DNA of 10,268 nucleotides. Origin: JBCCZC01 sp039188505 (GTDB lineage: Bacteria > Pseudomonadota > Gammaproteobacteria > Xanthomonadales > SZUA-38). The position numbers and the translations under genes are program-made. The notes under the pieces are model-generated. The model was given only the letters and a program-made list of their open reading frames with translations, searched no databases and had not been told where the DNA came from. The stretch is from assembly GCA_039188505.1 (NCBI GenBank), contig JBCCZC010000190.1, positions 1-10,268 on the forward strand, in the 5' to 3' direction. Position 1 is the first letter of the stretch. Each line of letters starts with the position of its first letter. Shown here piece by piece: positions 1 to 6,972 of this stretch.

Positions 1-1
1 G

Positions 2-1123
2 GGCGACGGCCACGGCGGCAAGCACCGCACCTGCGCCCAGCAGCGGGTTGAACCAACGGTTGCGCCGCACGAGGCGAACGATGGCGAGCCCGGCGAGCGC
101 GACAGCGGCAATCACCGTCAGCCAGGCAATGAGCGAGCCATAGACGACCAGCAATCCTGGAGCCGCCGTGAAGTAGGTCGCGTCGCTGCGGCTCTCCGGC
201 CAGTCCTCACGCCCGAAATGGTTCAGCAACGCCAGCAGGTTGTCCCCCTCGTGCTGCAGCGAGCGTTGCGAGAGGTTGGCCGCGACGTCCGCGCCGGCGT
301 GGTAGCGGAAGTAGTCATCGATGAAGGCGAAATTCAGGAAGGGAATGCCCGCCTCGAGGGTGATGGTGGCGTCCGTGTCGTTGGGCATCCGGCGGTAGAT
401 CTCGACGCTGACGCTCGATGCGTCCGGCCGTGGCGCGGCGCGGCCGAACTCGCGCACCCAGCCAGCATTGTCCGGCCCGGTCTCGAACATGCTCGCGACG
501 CCCGCCGCGCCGCGCGCCTCGAAGTTCAGCAGGAGTCCGATCTCTTCGTGCAGGGGATTCGTTCGGAAGAACGCCTGCGCGCCGAGGAGACCGACCTCCT
601 CACCGTCCGTGATAATGACGACCACGTCGCGCTCGAGCAGCTGCCCGCTCGCCTTGATCGCACGCAACGCCTCGATGATCGAGGCGACGCCCGACATGGC
701 GTCCGCGGCACCGTGACCCGTCGGCACCGAATCGTAGTGGGACATGAGCGCCAGGGCCTCGCCCGGACCGCGTCGCGAACCATCGCCCGGCAGCCGCGCG
801 ATGATGTTCTCGGGCCAGGCGACGCGGGTGCGGGTCTCGTCGCGTCGCGGGTGATCGTAGACGGTCCGCGTCGTGCGGGTTTCCACCGTGAGCCCGAGGC
901 CCTCGAACGCGGCAACGATCCGATCGCGGACGAGCGCGTTGGCGGGGGATCCGATGAGGTGGGGTCGGTCTGCGAATTCGGCGACCAGCGCGTGGGCGCG
1001 CGCGGCCGAATAGCGGTCCGCGGGAGCATCCAGGCCCTCGCCGCGAGGCGGTGTCACCATGAGGAAACCGGACACCGCAGCGGCGACGACAGCCGCGACC
1101 GCCCCGAGCTTCGACCAGTGCAT
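2..1123 (-). CDS. M28 family membrane-anchored zinc peptidase, C-terminus cut by left window edge
   Basis: Reading leftwards from the ATG at 1123-1121 gives 374 uninterrupted residues to the window edge. A GGAAGGGGG Shine-Dalgarno about 7 nt upstream supports this start. Residues 7-23 are a hydrophobic signal anchor. The M28 dinuclear zinc site is complete: H129 and D131 in SHYDS, D141 in GAADAMSG, the general base/ligand pair E175-E176 in ITDGEEVGLLG, E202 in NFEARG, and H275 in YFRYHAGAD. NFEARG, MFETGP and the NLSQRSLQHEGDN segment are typical of the Fxna/ERMP1-like branch, which combines an extracytoplasmic peptidase domain with a multi-pass membrane C-terminus. The visible end agrees: a hydrophobic segment at about 323-350 and the start of another at 357-374. 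Inference: an envelope aminopeptidase with its catalytic domain in the periplasm; substrate unknown. It is transcribed away from dapA and the two need not be functionally linked. Family assignment is firm; full length cannot be seen. Confidence 0.93.
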   Translation of the reverse strand, partial: MHWSKLGAVAAVVAAAVSGFLMVTPPRGEGLDAPADRYSAARAHALVAEFADRPHLIGSPANALVRDRIVAAFEGLGLTVETRTTRTVYDHPRRDETRTRVAWPENIIARLPGDGSRRGPGEALALMSHYDSVPTGHGAADAMSGVASIIEALRAIKASGQLLERDVVVIITDGEEVGLLGAQAFFRTNPLHEEIGLLLNFEARGAAGVASMFETGPDNAGWVREFGRAAPRPDASSVSVEIYRRMPNDTDATITLEAGIPFLNFAFIDDYFRYHAGADVAANLSQRSLQHEGDNLLALLNHFGREDWPESRSDATYFTAAPGLLVVYGSLIAWLTVIAAVALAGLAIVRLVRRNRWFNPLLGAGAVLAAVAVA

Positions 1124-1151
1124 GGCGTACCCCCTTCCGGCAAAAGCCGCG

Positions 1152-1160
1152 ATGGTAGCA
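1152..1160 (-). promoter_or_regulatory. Candidate extended -10 promoter of the M28 peptidase gene
   Basis: Read on the minus strand the sequence is TGCTACCAT, which fits an extended -10 (TGnTAnnnT). It would place the transcript start near 1145, about 22 nt before the ATG, leaving room for the GGAAGGGGG ribosome site. No good -35 hexamer is visible 16-18 bp upstream, which extended -10 promoters can tolerate. Sequence resemblance only. Confidence 0.3.
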
Positions 1161-1210
1161 GCCTCGCAGCAAGTCCGTCGGCGCCCTCACGTGCTCATAC
1201 CGAACGACCC

Positions 1211-1240
1211 TTGCCACGCGGAAGCGGCCGTCAGTACCAT
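1211..1240 (+). promoter_or_regulatory. Candidate sigma-70 promoter of dapA, close enough for a leaderless mRNA
   Basis: TTGCCA at 1211-1216 (4/6 to TTGACA) and TACCAT at 1235-1240 (4/6 to TATAAT) are separated by 18 bp. The -10 ends only 9 nt before the A of the dapA ATG at 1250. Initiation at the usual distance would start the RNA at about 1247-1250, on or just before the start codon. No Shine-Dalgarno is visible upstream of dapA, which agrees with this reading. Confidence 0.4.
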
Positions 1241-1249
1241 GCGCGCACC

Positions 1250-2143
1250 ATGAGCACCCTCTTCACACCGCGCGGTAGCTGGGTCGCACTCGTCACGCCG
1301 CTGGCTGCCGACGGCAGCATCGAACCTGGAGATCTCGGCGGACTGCTGGATCGCCACGTGGCGGCCGGCACCGACGGCATCGTCCTGGCGGGCACGACAG
1401 GCGAGTCCGCCGCGTTGGAGACCCAAGAGTTCCGGCTGCTTCTGGACGCAGGTCTGCGCGCCGTCGACGGCCGCCGCCCGGTGCTCGCGGGGGTCGGTGC
1501 CGCCAGCACCGCAAAAGCGGTCAAGCTGGCGAGAATCGCCGAGGAAGCCGGCGTCGACGGCATGCTCTGCGTCACGCCCTACTACCTCCGGACCACCCAG
1601 GCTGGCCTCGAGGCGCATTATCACGCACTGGCCGAAGCCGTCGATCTGCCGATCGTGCTGTACAATGTGCCATCAAGGACGGGGGTGGACCTTCTACCGG
1701 AGACCGTGGCGGGCCTGTCGCGGCTCGAGTCGATCGTCGCCATCAAGGAAGCAGTGCCGGACGCCGCACGCGTCGAACGGCTCGTGGCAGACTGCGCGCC
1801 GGACTTCGCCGTGCTGAGCGGAGACGATGCCAGTGCGCTGGATGCCTTGAAGTCGGGTGCGGTCGGCGTCATCTCGGTCACTGCCAACGTGGTTCCGGCG
1901 CTGCTACATCGGCTCTGCCAGCTCGCGGGCGAGGACCTGGCTGCGGCGGAGGCCCTGCAGGAGCGCCTGCAGCCGCTGCACGCGGCGCTGATGGAAGAGC
2001 CGAACCCGATCCCGGTCAAGGCGGCGCTGGCGGAGCTCGGCCTGCTCCAGCCCGTCCTTCGGCGCCCCCTGGTGCCGGCCTCGACGACTGTCCTGGCGAA
2101 GCTCAGGGTGCTGCTCGACGAATTTCGGAATGATCTGCTATGA
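1250..2143 (+). CDS. dapA: 4-hydroxy-tetrahydrodipicolinate synthase
   Basis: DapA condenses pyruvate with aspartate semialdehyde, the first committed step to diaminopimelate and lysine, in the cytoplasm. The 297-residue product is a full-length DHDPS TIM barrel (E. coli 292 aa). The Schiff-base lysine is K166 in AIKEA. The proton-relay residues are present: T50 in GTTGES (49-53), Y112 in TPYY, and Y138 in YNVPSRTG, with R143 as the carboxylate-binding arginine. The LSGDDASALD and VISVTANV blocks and the C-terminal EPNPIPVK are standard. The open frame extends upstream to 218, but that part is antisense to the M28 gene; family alignment and the position of MSTLFTPRGSWVALVTPL set the start at 1250. 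No ribosome-binding site precedes it. The last codon and stop overlap bamC by ATGA, so the two are translationally coupled. Confidence 0.97.
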   Translation: MSTLFTPRGSWVALVTPLAADGSIEPGDLGGLLDRHVAAGTDGIVLAGTTGESAALETQEFRLLLDAGLRAVDGRRPVLAGVGAASTAKAVKLARIAEEAGVDGMLCVTPYYLRTTQAGLEAHYHALAEAVDLPIVLYNVPSRTGVDLLPETVAGLSRLESIVAIKEAVPDAARVERLVADCAPDFAVLSGDDASALDALKSGAVGVISVTANVVPALLHRLCQLAGEDLAAAEALQERLQPLHAALMEEPNPIPVKAALAELGLLQPVLRRPLVPASTTVLAKLRVLLDEFRNDLL

Positions 2144-2757
2144 ACGACAACTCGAACAACAGATCCCGCCTGGCGGGCATCATCATCGCGCTGGTCGTGA
2201 TGTCTCTGCTCCTCGGCGGCTGCTCGCTGTTCGGCCGGCAAAGCGAATACGAACGGATCTCGCAGGAACGTCCGCTGGAGATCCCGCCTGATCTCGACGC
2301 GCCCTCCCGCCGTGGCGCACTCGAAGTTCCTGGCGCGACGCCGACGGGATCCGCCACCGCGAGCGCGAGCAGCGCCGCGACGCCGGGTGCCACGGCGCCC
2401 GCGGGCACGCCGACCTCCGGACGCCTGTTCCTGGTCGATGATTCCGCGGACAGCACCTTCGAGCGCGTGGGCGTTGCGCTGGAACGCCTGGGCGTGGATG
2501 TCGAGGATGCGGATGCCGGCGCCCGCGTCTTCGTCGTGGACTATGTGGACGCGGAAGCGAAGGAAAACCGACCTGGCGTGTTTTCGCGCTGGATCCTGCG
2601 CAAGAAGGGGCCTGAGGACCTGAGCGGGCTCTACCGCCTCAAGGTCAGCCCGAGCGGCCGCGGCAGCGCGGTGACGATCGAGGCCGACGACGGCGGAGAG
2701 GCGCCGATGCGCGTTGCCCGCGATCTGCTCGGCGCGCTCGAGCAGCGCCTCAGTTAG
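2140..2757 (+). CDS. bamC: Outer-membrane assembly lipoprotein BamC (NlpB), short single-domain form
   Basis: BamC is an accessory lipoprotein of the BAM complex that inserts beta-barrel proteins into the outer membrane. The 205-aa product has a lipoprotein signal with lipobox LLGGC, lipidated cysteine C28. Next comes a conserved-looking extended segment (YERISQERPLEIPPDLDAPS, about 37-56), the kind of N-terminal stretch that contacts BamD. Then follows an Ala/Thr/Pro/Ser-rich linker (about 58-92) and one helix-grip domain (about 95-205: LFLVDDSADSTFERVGVALE through DLLGALEQRLS). E. coli BamC is 344 aa with two helix-grip domains, so one is missing here. ATG overlaps the dapA stop by 4 nt. 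Position directly after dapA matches the classical dapA-nlpB (dapX) order and supports the assignment; primary sequence identity to E. coli BamC is low, as usual in this family. Confidence 0.85.
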   Translation: MNDNSNNRSRLAGIIIALVVMSLLLGGCSLFGRQSEYERISQERPLEIPPDLDAPSRRGALEVPGATPTGSATASASSAATPGATAPAGTPTSGRLFLVDDSADSTFERVGVALERLGVDVEDADAGARVFVVDYVDAEAKENRPGVFSRWILRKKGPEDLSGLYRLKVSPSGRGSAVTIEADDGGEAPMRVARDLLGALEQRLS

Positions 2758-2819
2758 CCGTCTGTACGGGTCCGGCGCGGAATTCGCAGGCACCCGCGGC
2801 TGCCCACTGATCGGATCGC
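2758..2819. other. Convergent intergenic gap bamC/fdxA, no clear terminator
   Basis: These 62 bp separate the stops of two converging genes. I see no GC-rich stem followed by a T-run on either strand, only a short gcag/ctgc pairing around 2786-2803. Termination may be Rho-dependent, or the transcripts may overlap. Confidence 0.5.
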
Positions 2820-3143
2820 TTAGCGTTCCAGATACTGGAGCTTGTCGTCGACGCCGTCCCAGTCGTCAGCGTCATCAGGCGGGTCCTGCTTCTCCGTAAT
2901 CACTGGCCAGTCTGCGGCAAGCTCGCGATTGAGTTCGAGAAAATGCTCCTGGCCCGCGGGAAGATCCTCCTCCGGCACGATGGCCTCAGCTGGGCATTCA
3001 GGCTCACACAGCGTACAGTCGATACACTCTTCGGGATCGATGACCAGGAAATTCGGGCCCTCGTGGAAACAGTCAACCGGGCAGACTTCGACGCAATCCG
3101 TGAATTTGCACTTGATGCAGTTTTCGGTGACGACGAACGCCAT
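2820..3143 (-). CDS. fdxA: 7Fe ferredoxin, [3Fe-4S][4Fe-4S], Azotobacter FdI type
   Basis: A small cytoplasmic electron carrier of 107 aa that closely matches Azotobacter vinelandii FdI (106 aa in the mature form). Counting from Met, cysteines are C9, C12, C17, C21, C25, C40, C43, C46 and C50. In the FdI pattern C9, C17 and C50 hold the 3Fe-4S cluster, while C21, C40, C43 and C46 hold the 4Fe-4S cluster; C12 and C25 are the extra non-ligand cysteines also found in FdI. The C-terminal extension (ITEKQDPPDDADDWDGV to LQYLER) that distinguishes this family from 2[4Fe-4S] clostridial ferredoxins is intact. TGAGGAAAT about 7 nt upstream of the ATG is a good ribosome site. Physiological partner cannot be told from context: neighbours are bamC (convergent) and pcnB (divergent). 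Confidence 0.97.
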   Translation of the reverse strand: MAFVVTENCIKCKFTDCVEVCPVDCFHEGPNFLVIDPEECIDCTLCEPECPAEAIVPEEDLPAGQEHFLELNRELAADWPVITEKQDPPDDADDWDGVDDKLQYLER

Positions 3144-3203
3144 CGGGGCATTTCCTCATTGATGCGGTGTCACGGCCGGGTCTGGCCGGACTGTCAGCTC
3201 GCT

Positions 3204-3232
3204 ATTGTCGCACCGACAACATCCGATTGAAA
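3204..3232 (-). promoter_or_regulatory. Candidate fdxA promoter overlapping a perfect palindrome
   Basis: On the minus strand TTTCAA (3232-3227) and GACAAT (3209-3204) are spaced by 17 bp, putting the start near 3197 and leaving a leader of about 54 nt before fdxA. The -35 is poor (3/6) and the -10 fair (4/6). The palindrome TTGTCGCACCGACAA at 3205-3219 covers most of the -10 and part of the spacer. Confidence 0.25.
3205..3219. repeat. Perfect 6-3-6 inverted repeat in the fdxA/pcnB divergent promoter region
   Basis: TTGTCG-CAC-CGACAA. A second, shorter inverted repeat CCGAT-N7-ATCGG lies beside it at 3223-3239. Placement between divergent genes and over a possible -10 suggests an operator; a chance palindrome is possible. 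It does not match FNR (TTGAT-N4-ATCAA). Confidence 0.5.
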
Positions 3233-3250
3233 ACATCGGCAAAGGTCGCG

Positions 3251-3280
3251 TTGGCGGGGCGATCGGGACGCTGGTAGCAT
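3251..3280 (+). promoter_or_regulatory. Weak candidate promoter of the pcnB-folK-panB-panC run
   Basis: TTGGCG at 3251-3256 and TAGCAT at 3275-3280 with an 18-bp spacer. This would start transcription near 3287 and give a leader of about 110 nt. Other than this and the palindromes at 3205-3239, the 254-bp gap 3144-3397 shows nothing I recognise. Confidence 0.25.
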
Positions 3281-3397
3281 TACGTCCCCGCGGTCTGCCC
3301 TTGCGCAGCCGCCGGCTCCCGCGCCGACGAAGGGGCAAACACAAGAAGATCACCCACGCGCAGCGCCCTGTCCTTGAACGAATCCCCTGAGCCCAAC

Positions 3398-4732
3398 ATG
3401 CAGCAGCCGCAAATCATCCCGCGCGGCGAGCACGGCCTGTCCCGCAAGCAGGTCAGCCAGAACGCGCTCAAGGTGCTCTACCGCCTGAAGGACTGCGGCT
3501 TCGAGCCTTTTCTGGTGGGTGGCTGCGTTCGGGACATCCTGCTCGACCACATGCCGAAGGATTTCGACGTCGCCACCGACGCGACGCCCGAGGAGATCCG
3601 GAGCAACTTTCGGAACTGTCGTCTGATCGGACGGCGGTTCCGCCTGGCTCACATCCACTTCGGCCGCGACTATATCGAGGTGGCGACCTTTCGCGGCACC
3701 CAGAACGAGGACGGCGAGGAGGACGCGCGCCGTCACGACGACGACGGTCGCCTGCTCGCGGACAACGTCTACGGGACCATCGAGGAGGACGCGGTCCGGC
3801 GCGACTTCACGGTGAACGCGCTCTACTACGATGTCCGCGACTTCTCGGTACGCGACTACGTGGGGGGCTTCGACGATCTCCGCGCCGGGGTTTTGCGGCT
3901 GATCGGTGATCCCGAGGCCCGTTATCGCGAGGATCCGGTTCGCATGCTGCGGGCCATCCGCTTCGCGGCCAAGCTCGACTTCTCGATCGCACCGGAAACC
4001 GCGGCGCCCATCGCCGGGCTGGGTGATCTGCTCGAGAGCATTCCGCCGGCGCGCCTGTTCGACGAGAGCCTGAAGCTGTTCATGAGCGGTAACGGCGCCG
4101 CCTCGCTGGCGAAGCTTCTGGAGTACGGGCTCTTCGACCAGCTGTTTCCGGCGTCCGCACCGTTCCTGCGCGACGACTCCGGGACCCGTGCGCTGGTCGA
4201 TGCCGCGATGGACAACACGGATGAGCGAGTCGCCGAGGAGAAGCCGGTCACGCCGGCATTCCTGTTTGCGACGATGCTGTGGCCGGCCGTACGAGCGGAG
4301 TCGCAATCGCTGATGGAAGAGGAGTCGCTCGGCCTTGCCGAGGCGCTTTCCGTTGCGGCTGACGACGTCATCCACCAGCAGGTCCGGCGAATCGCGATTC
4401 CGCGCCGCTTCAGCGTGCCGATGCGCGAGATCTGGCAGCTTCAGCCGCGCTTCGAAGCCCGCAAGGGCAAGCGTGCACTGCGGCTGCTCGAGCATCCGCG
4501 GTTCCGCGCGGCCTACGACTTCCTGCTCCTGCGCGTTCACGAAGAACCCGAGCTGGAGGAGAGCGCCCGCTTCTGGACCGAGATCCAGGAGCTCGACGCG
4601 AGCCAGCTTCAGGAACGCCTCTTCGGTCAGGGTGGCGGCGGTGGCGGCGGCGGGAACACGCGCCGGCGCCGCGGCGGCCGGCGCCGGGGGCGACGGCGGC
4701 GCGCCAAACCGACGCCCGAATCGGATTCATGA
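3398..4732 (+). CDS. pcnB: Poly(A) polymerase I
   Basis: PcnB adds poly(A) tails to RNA 3' ends and so promotes degradation of mRNA fragments and small RNAs. From the ATG at 3398 the product is 444 aa (E. coli PAP I about 465). The class II nucleotidyltransferase core is intact: LVGGCVRD at 39-46, catalytic D55 and D57 in PKDFDVATDA, the RRDFTVN block with D136, GDPEARYREDPVRMLRA, and the RNA-binding region with IPPARLFDESLKL. The run PRGEHGLSRKQVSQNALKVLYRL near the N-terminus matches the PAP I branch and separates it from CCA-adding enzymes. The tail (412-444) is eight glycines followed by an 11-arginine patch, a strongly basic RNA-binding extension like that in E. coli. A TTG at 3374 would add eight residues; neither start has a clear ribosome site. 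The stop overlaps folK by ATGA. Confidence 0.96.
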   Translation: MQQPQIIPRGEHGLSRKQVSQNALKVLYRLKDCGFEPFLVGGCVRDILLDHMPKDFDVATDATPEEIRSNFRNCRLIGRRFRLAHIHFGRDYIEVATFRGTQNEDGEEDARRHDDDGRLLADNVYGTIEEDAVRRDFTVNALYYDVRDFSVRDYVGGFDDLRAGVLRLIGDPEARYREDPVRMLRAIRFAAKLDFSIAPETAAPIAGLGDLLESIPPARLFDESLKLFMSGNGAASLAKLLEYGLFDQLFPASAPFLRDDSGTRALVDAAMDNTDERVAEEKPVTPAFLFATMLWPAVRAESQSLMEEESLGLAEALSVAADDVIHQQVRRIAIPRRFSVPMREIWQLQPRFEARKGKRALRLLEHPRFRAAYDFLLLRVHEEPELEESARFWTEIQELDASQLQERLFGQGGGGGGGGNTRRRRGGRRRGRRRRAKPTPESDS

Positions 4733-5265
4733 GCGCCGAACGGATCTTTATCGGGATCGGCAGCAACCTTGCGGATCCCGCGGCGCAGGTGTCCGAAGCC
4801 ATCGGCAGGCTGGACCGGATCGAGTCGACCGACCTCGTCGCGGCCTCGGGCCTTTACGAGACTGCGCCCTGGGGCATCGCGGATCAGCCGGTCTTCGTCA
4901 ACGCGGTTGCCGAGCTGCGCTCGTCGCTCGCGCCGGCCGCGCTGCTGAACGCGCTGCTTACGGTCGAGCGCGACACCGGGCGAGAGCGAACCGTTCGCTG
5001 GGGCCCGCGGGTCATCGACCTCGACATCCTGGCCTGGGGCTCACGGCAGATCGATGAGCCGGGACTCACGATCCCCCACCCGAGGCTCGCGGACCGTGAT
5101 TTCGTGCTGGTGCCGTGGAACGAGCTGGCGCCCGATTTTGCCGTTCCCGGTGTCGGCGACATCGCGACCCTGTGCGCCGCGACGTTGCGCGAGGATCGAC
5201 CGCAGCCACGACCCATCGAGACTGTCGAAGCATGTACGGAAACACGAGCGACCGAAAACGACTGA
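4729..5265 (+). CDS. folK: 2-amino-4-hydroxy-6-hydroxymethyldihydropteridine pyrophosphokinase (HPPK)
   Basis: FolK transfers pyrophosphate from ATP to 6-hydroxymethyl-7,8-dihydropterin, making the pterin substrate that FolP joins to p-aminobenzoate in folate synthesis. The 178-aa product (E. coli 159) starts with the family hallmark IGIGSNLADP (8-17). It continues with ETAPWG..DQPVFVNAV (44-60), RTVRWGPRVIDLDIL (87-101) and IPHPRLADRDFVLVPW (115-130). D97 and D99 in DLDI are the magnesium-binding pair, and H117 matches the catalytic histidine of the IPH motif. The ATG lies in the ATGA overlap with the pcnB stop, so it is translationally coupled. The last roughly 20 residues extend beyond the fold and run into the panB start: the genes overlap by 34 nt. 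Confidence 0.96.
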   Translation: MSAERIFIGIGSNLADPAAQVSEAIGRLDRIESTDLVAASGLYETAPWGIADQPVFVNAVAELRSSLAPAALLNALLTVERDTGRERTVRWGPRVIDLDILAWGSRQIDEPGLTIPHPRLADRDFVLVPWNELAPDFAVPGVGDIATLCAATLREDRPQPRPIETVEACTETRATEND

Positions 5266-6050
5266 CGGTGCCCGACCTAGTCGCGATGAAGCGCGACGGG
5301 GAGCGTATCGCCATGATGACGGCGTATGACGCGAGCTTTGCGGACGCCCTTGACGCCGCGGGCATGGACGCGATTCTCGTCGGCGATTCTCTGGGCATGG
5401 TGGTCCAGGGGCATTCGACGACCCTGCCGGTGACCATGGACGACATAGTCTACCACTGCAGCCACGTCGCGCGTGGCGAGGTGAATCCAGTTCTCATCGG
5501 CGACCTCCCCTTCCTCGCCTTCCGCGACGAGGCCAGCGCGCTCGTCAATGCAGGTCGGCTCCTCGCCGAAGGGGGCATGGCCATGGTCAAGCTCGAAGGT
5601 GGCGGTCCGGTCGTGGCAATGACCGCCCGCCTCGTCGCTGCCGGGATCCCCGTCTGCGGCCACCTGGGTCTCACCCCCCAGTCCGTACACGGCCTGGGAG
5701 GCTTCCGCGTCCAGGGCCGGGAAAAAGCCGCCGCCGAGGCGCTCCTGGCCGACGCGCGCGCGCTCGAGGCGGCCGGCGCCTCGCTGCTGGTCCTCGAGGC
5801 CATTCCCGACGCGCTTGCCGAGCGCGTTTCAGGCGCCCTGGCTATCCCGACCATCGGCATCGGCGCTGGTGCGGCCTGCGACGGTCAGGTCCTGGTACTT
5901 CAGGACGCGCTGGGGCTCGGCGACGGTCCGCGCCCGCGCTTCGTCCGGGATTTTCTCGCTGACGGTGGATCGATCCGCGGCGCCCTCGAGGCCTACGTTG
6001 CGGCCGTGAAGGACGGCAGCTATCCCGCCGCCTCGGAGAGCTACGGGTGA
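5232..6050 (+). CDS. panB: 3-methyl-2-oxobutanoate hydroxymethyltransferase (ketopantoate hydroxymethyltransferase)
   Basis: PanB moves a hydroxymethyl group from 5,10-methylene-THF to alpha-ketoisovalerate, giving ketopantoate, the first step to pantothenate and CoA. The 272-aa product (E. coli 264) is a full-length TIM barrel. Signature blocks are MMTAYDASFA (28-37), LVGDSLGMVVQGH (49-61), IGDLPF (89-94), MVKLEGG (118-124), GHLGLTPQSV (143-152) and TIGIGAG (207-213). Expected metal ligands D52, D91 and E122 and the catalytic E189 (VLEAIP) are present. The ATG at 5232 lies inside folK; a GTG at 5268 just after the folK stop is an alternative, but lacks a ribosome site and would trim 12 residues. 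The stop overlaps the panC GTG by 4 nt. It depends on the folate pool that FolK feeds. Confidence 0.96.
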   Translation: MYGNTSDRKRLTVPDLVAMKRDGERIAMMTAYDASFADALDAAGMDAILVGDSLGMVVQGHSTTLPVTMDDIVYHCSHVARGEVNPVLIGDLPFLAFRDEASALVNAGRLLAEGGMAMVKLEGGGPVVAMTARLVAAGIPVCGHLGLTPQSVHGLGGFRVQGREKAAAEALLADARALEAAGASLLVLEAIPDALAERVSGALAIPTIGIGAGAACDGQVLVLQDALGLGDGPRPRFVRDFLADGGSIRGALEAYVAAVKDGSYPAASESYG

Positions 6051-6889
6051 TCATCGCGCGTACGCCTGAGGCGCTCCACGATGCCCTGGGTAAAGACGGC
6101 ACGCTGGTCCTGGTGCCCACGATGGGCAACCTCCATGCCGGGCACCTCAGCCTGATTCGCAAGGGCCTCGAAGTCGGCGACCGGGTCGTCGCGAGTATCT
6201 TCGTCAACCCGACACAGTTCGGTCCCGGGGAGGATTTCGAGCGCTATCCGCGAACCCTTGACGCCGACGTCAGCATGCTGGCCGACGCAGGCTGCCACGC
6301 GGTCTTCGCGCCGGACGTGGACGTCCTCTATCCCTTCGGCGCCGAGCACACGGTCAGCATCCATGTGCCGGAGGTGACCGACATCCTCTGCGGGAGCATC
6401 CGCCCCGGACACTTCGACGGCGTCGCGACGGTGGTCGCCAAGCTGTTCCTCGCGGTCGCTCCAGATGTGGCGGTCTTTGGTCGCAAGGACTACCAGCAGC
6501 TCGTCCTGATCCGTCGACTGGTCCGTGATCTGGGATTTCCGATCGACATCGTCGCGGGCGACATCGTGCGCGAGGCCGACGGGCTCGCCATGAGTTCGCG
6601 TAATGCCTACCTCGAAGCGGCAGATCGGGCCGCAGCGCCGGCGATCTACCGCGCCCTCGCGGCGGTCCGCGAAGCCGTGGAACGACAGGCGACACTCGAG
6701 GAGGCGATCGCCAGTGGCCATCGGACGCTCGCCGTTGCCGGGCTGACCGCCGAATACATCGAGCTGCGCCGAGCCGGAGATCTCGGACCAGCCGGCGAGG
6801 ACGACGCCCAGCTCGTGGCCCTGATCGCGGCCCAGGTTGGCGCTGCACGCTTGATCGACAACGTGAGGATTCTGCGCCAGGAGCGTTGA
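6047..6889 (+). CDS. panC: Pantothenate synthetase (pantoate--beta-alanine ligase)
   Basis: PanC joins pantoate and beta-alanine with ATP, via pantoyl-adenylate, to give pantothenate. The 280-aa product matches the family length (E. coli 283). The nucleotidyltransferase HxGH motif is H30-AG-H33 within VPTMGNLHAGHLSLIR. Other signatures are FVNPTQFGPGEDFERYPRT (52-70), RPGHFDGVATVVAKLF (119-134), FGRKDYQQL (145-152), and MSSRN (182-186), which acts as the KMSKS-like loop. The start is GTG in a GTGA overlap with the panB stop, with GGAGAG 8-9 nt upstream as ribosome site. In many Gammaproteobacteria panD (aspartate decarboxylase, the beta-alanine source) follows; here the next 673 bases hold no such gene. 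Confidence 0.97.
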   Translation: MIIARTPEALHDALGKDGTLVLVPTMGNLHAGHLSLIRKGLEVGDRVVASIFVNPTQFGPGEDFERYPRTLDADVSMLADAGCHAVFAPDVDVLYPFGAEHTVSIHVPEVTDILCGSIRPGHFDGVATVVAKLFLAVAPDVAVFGRKDYQQLVLIRRLVRDLGFPIDIVAGDIVREADGLAMSSRNAYLEAADRAAAPAIYRALAAVREAVERQATLEEAIASGHRTLAVAGLTAEYIELRRAGDLGPAGEDDAQLVALIAAQVGAARLIDNVRILRQER

Positions 6890-6900
6890 ATCCGTTGAAA

Positions 6901-6961
6901 TGTTGCCTTTTTGCAACAGTTGGTTATATGCCACAAGTTGTGGCTGAAAAGCTGGCTTTTT
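6901..6961 (+). repeat. Three nested inverted repeats just downstream of panC
   Basis: TGTTGC-CTTTTT-GCAACA (6901-6918), a perfect 15-bp palindrome GCCACAAGTTGTGGC (6930-6944), and AAAAGC-TG-GCTTTT (6947-6960) followed by another T. As RNA, the second folds as GCCAC-AAGTT-GTGGC. Together they may end or protect the panC transcript, although none has the long T-run of a textbook terminator. The stretch is visibly richer in A/T than the flanking genes. Confidence 0.5.
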
Positions 6962-6972
6962 GGAAACAGTGG

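Noticed and set aside
218..1249. Long in-frame extension upstream of dapA that would make a 641-aa protein
   Set aside because: The extension is antisense to the M28 peptidase gene, whose motifs are complete on the minus strand, and DapA homology begins only at the ATG at 1250.
3350..4540. Long minus-strand reading frame opposite pcnB (about 390 codons)
   Set aside because: pcnB is unambiguous on the plus strand. Antisense frames of this size are common in high-GC genes and the translation shows no domain.
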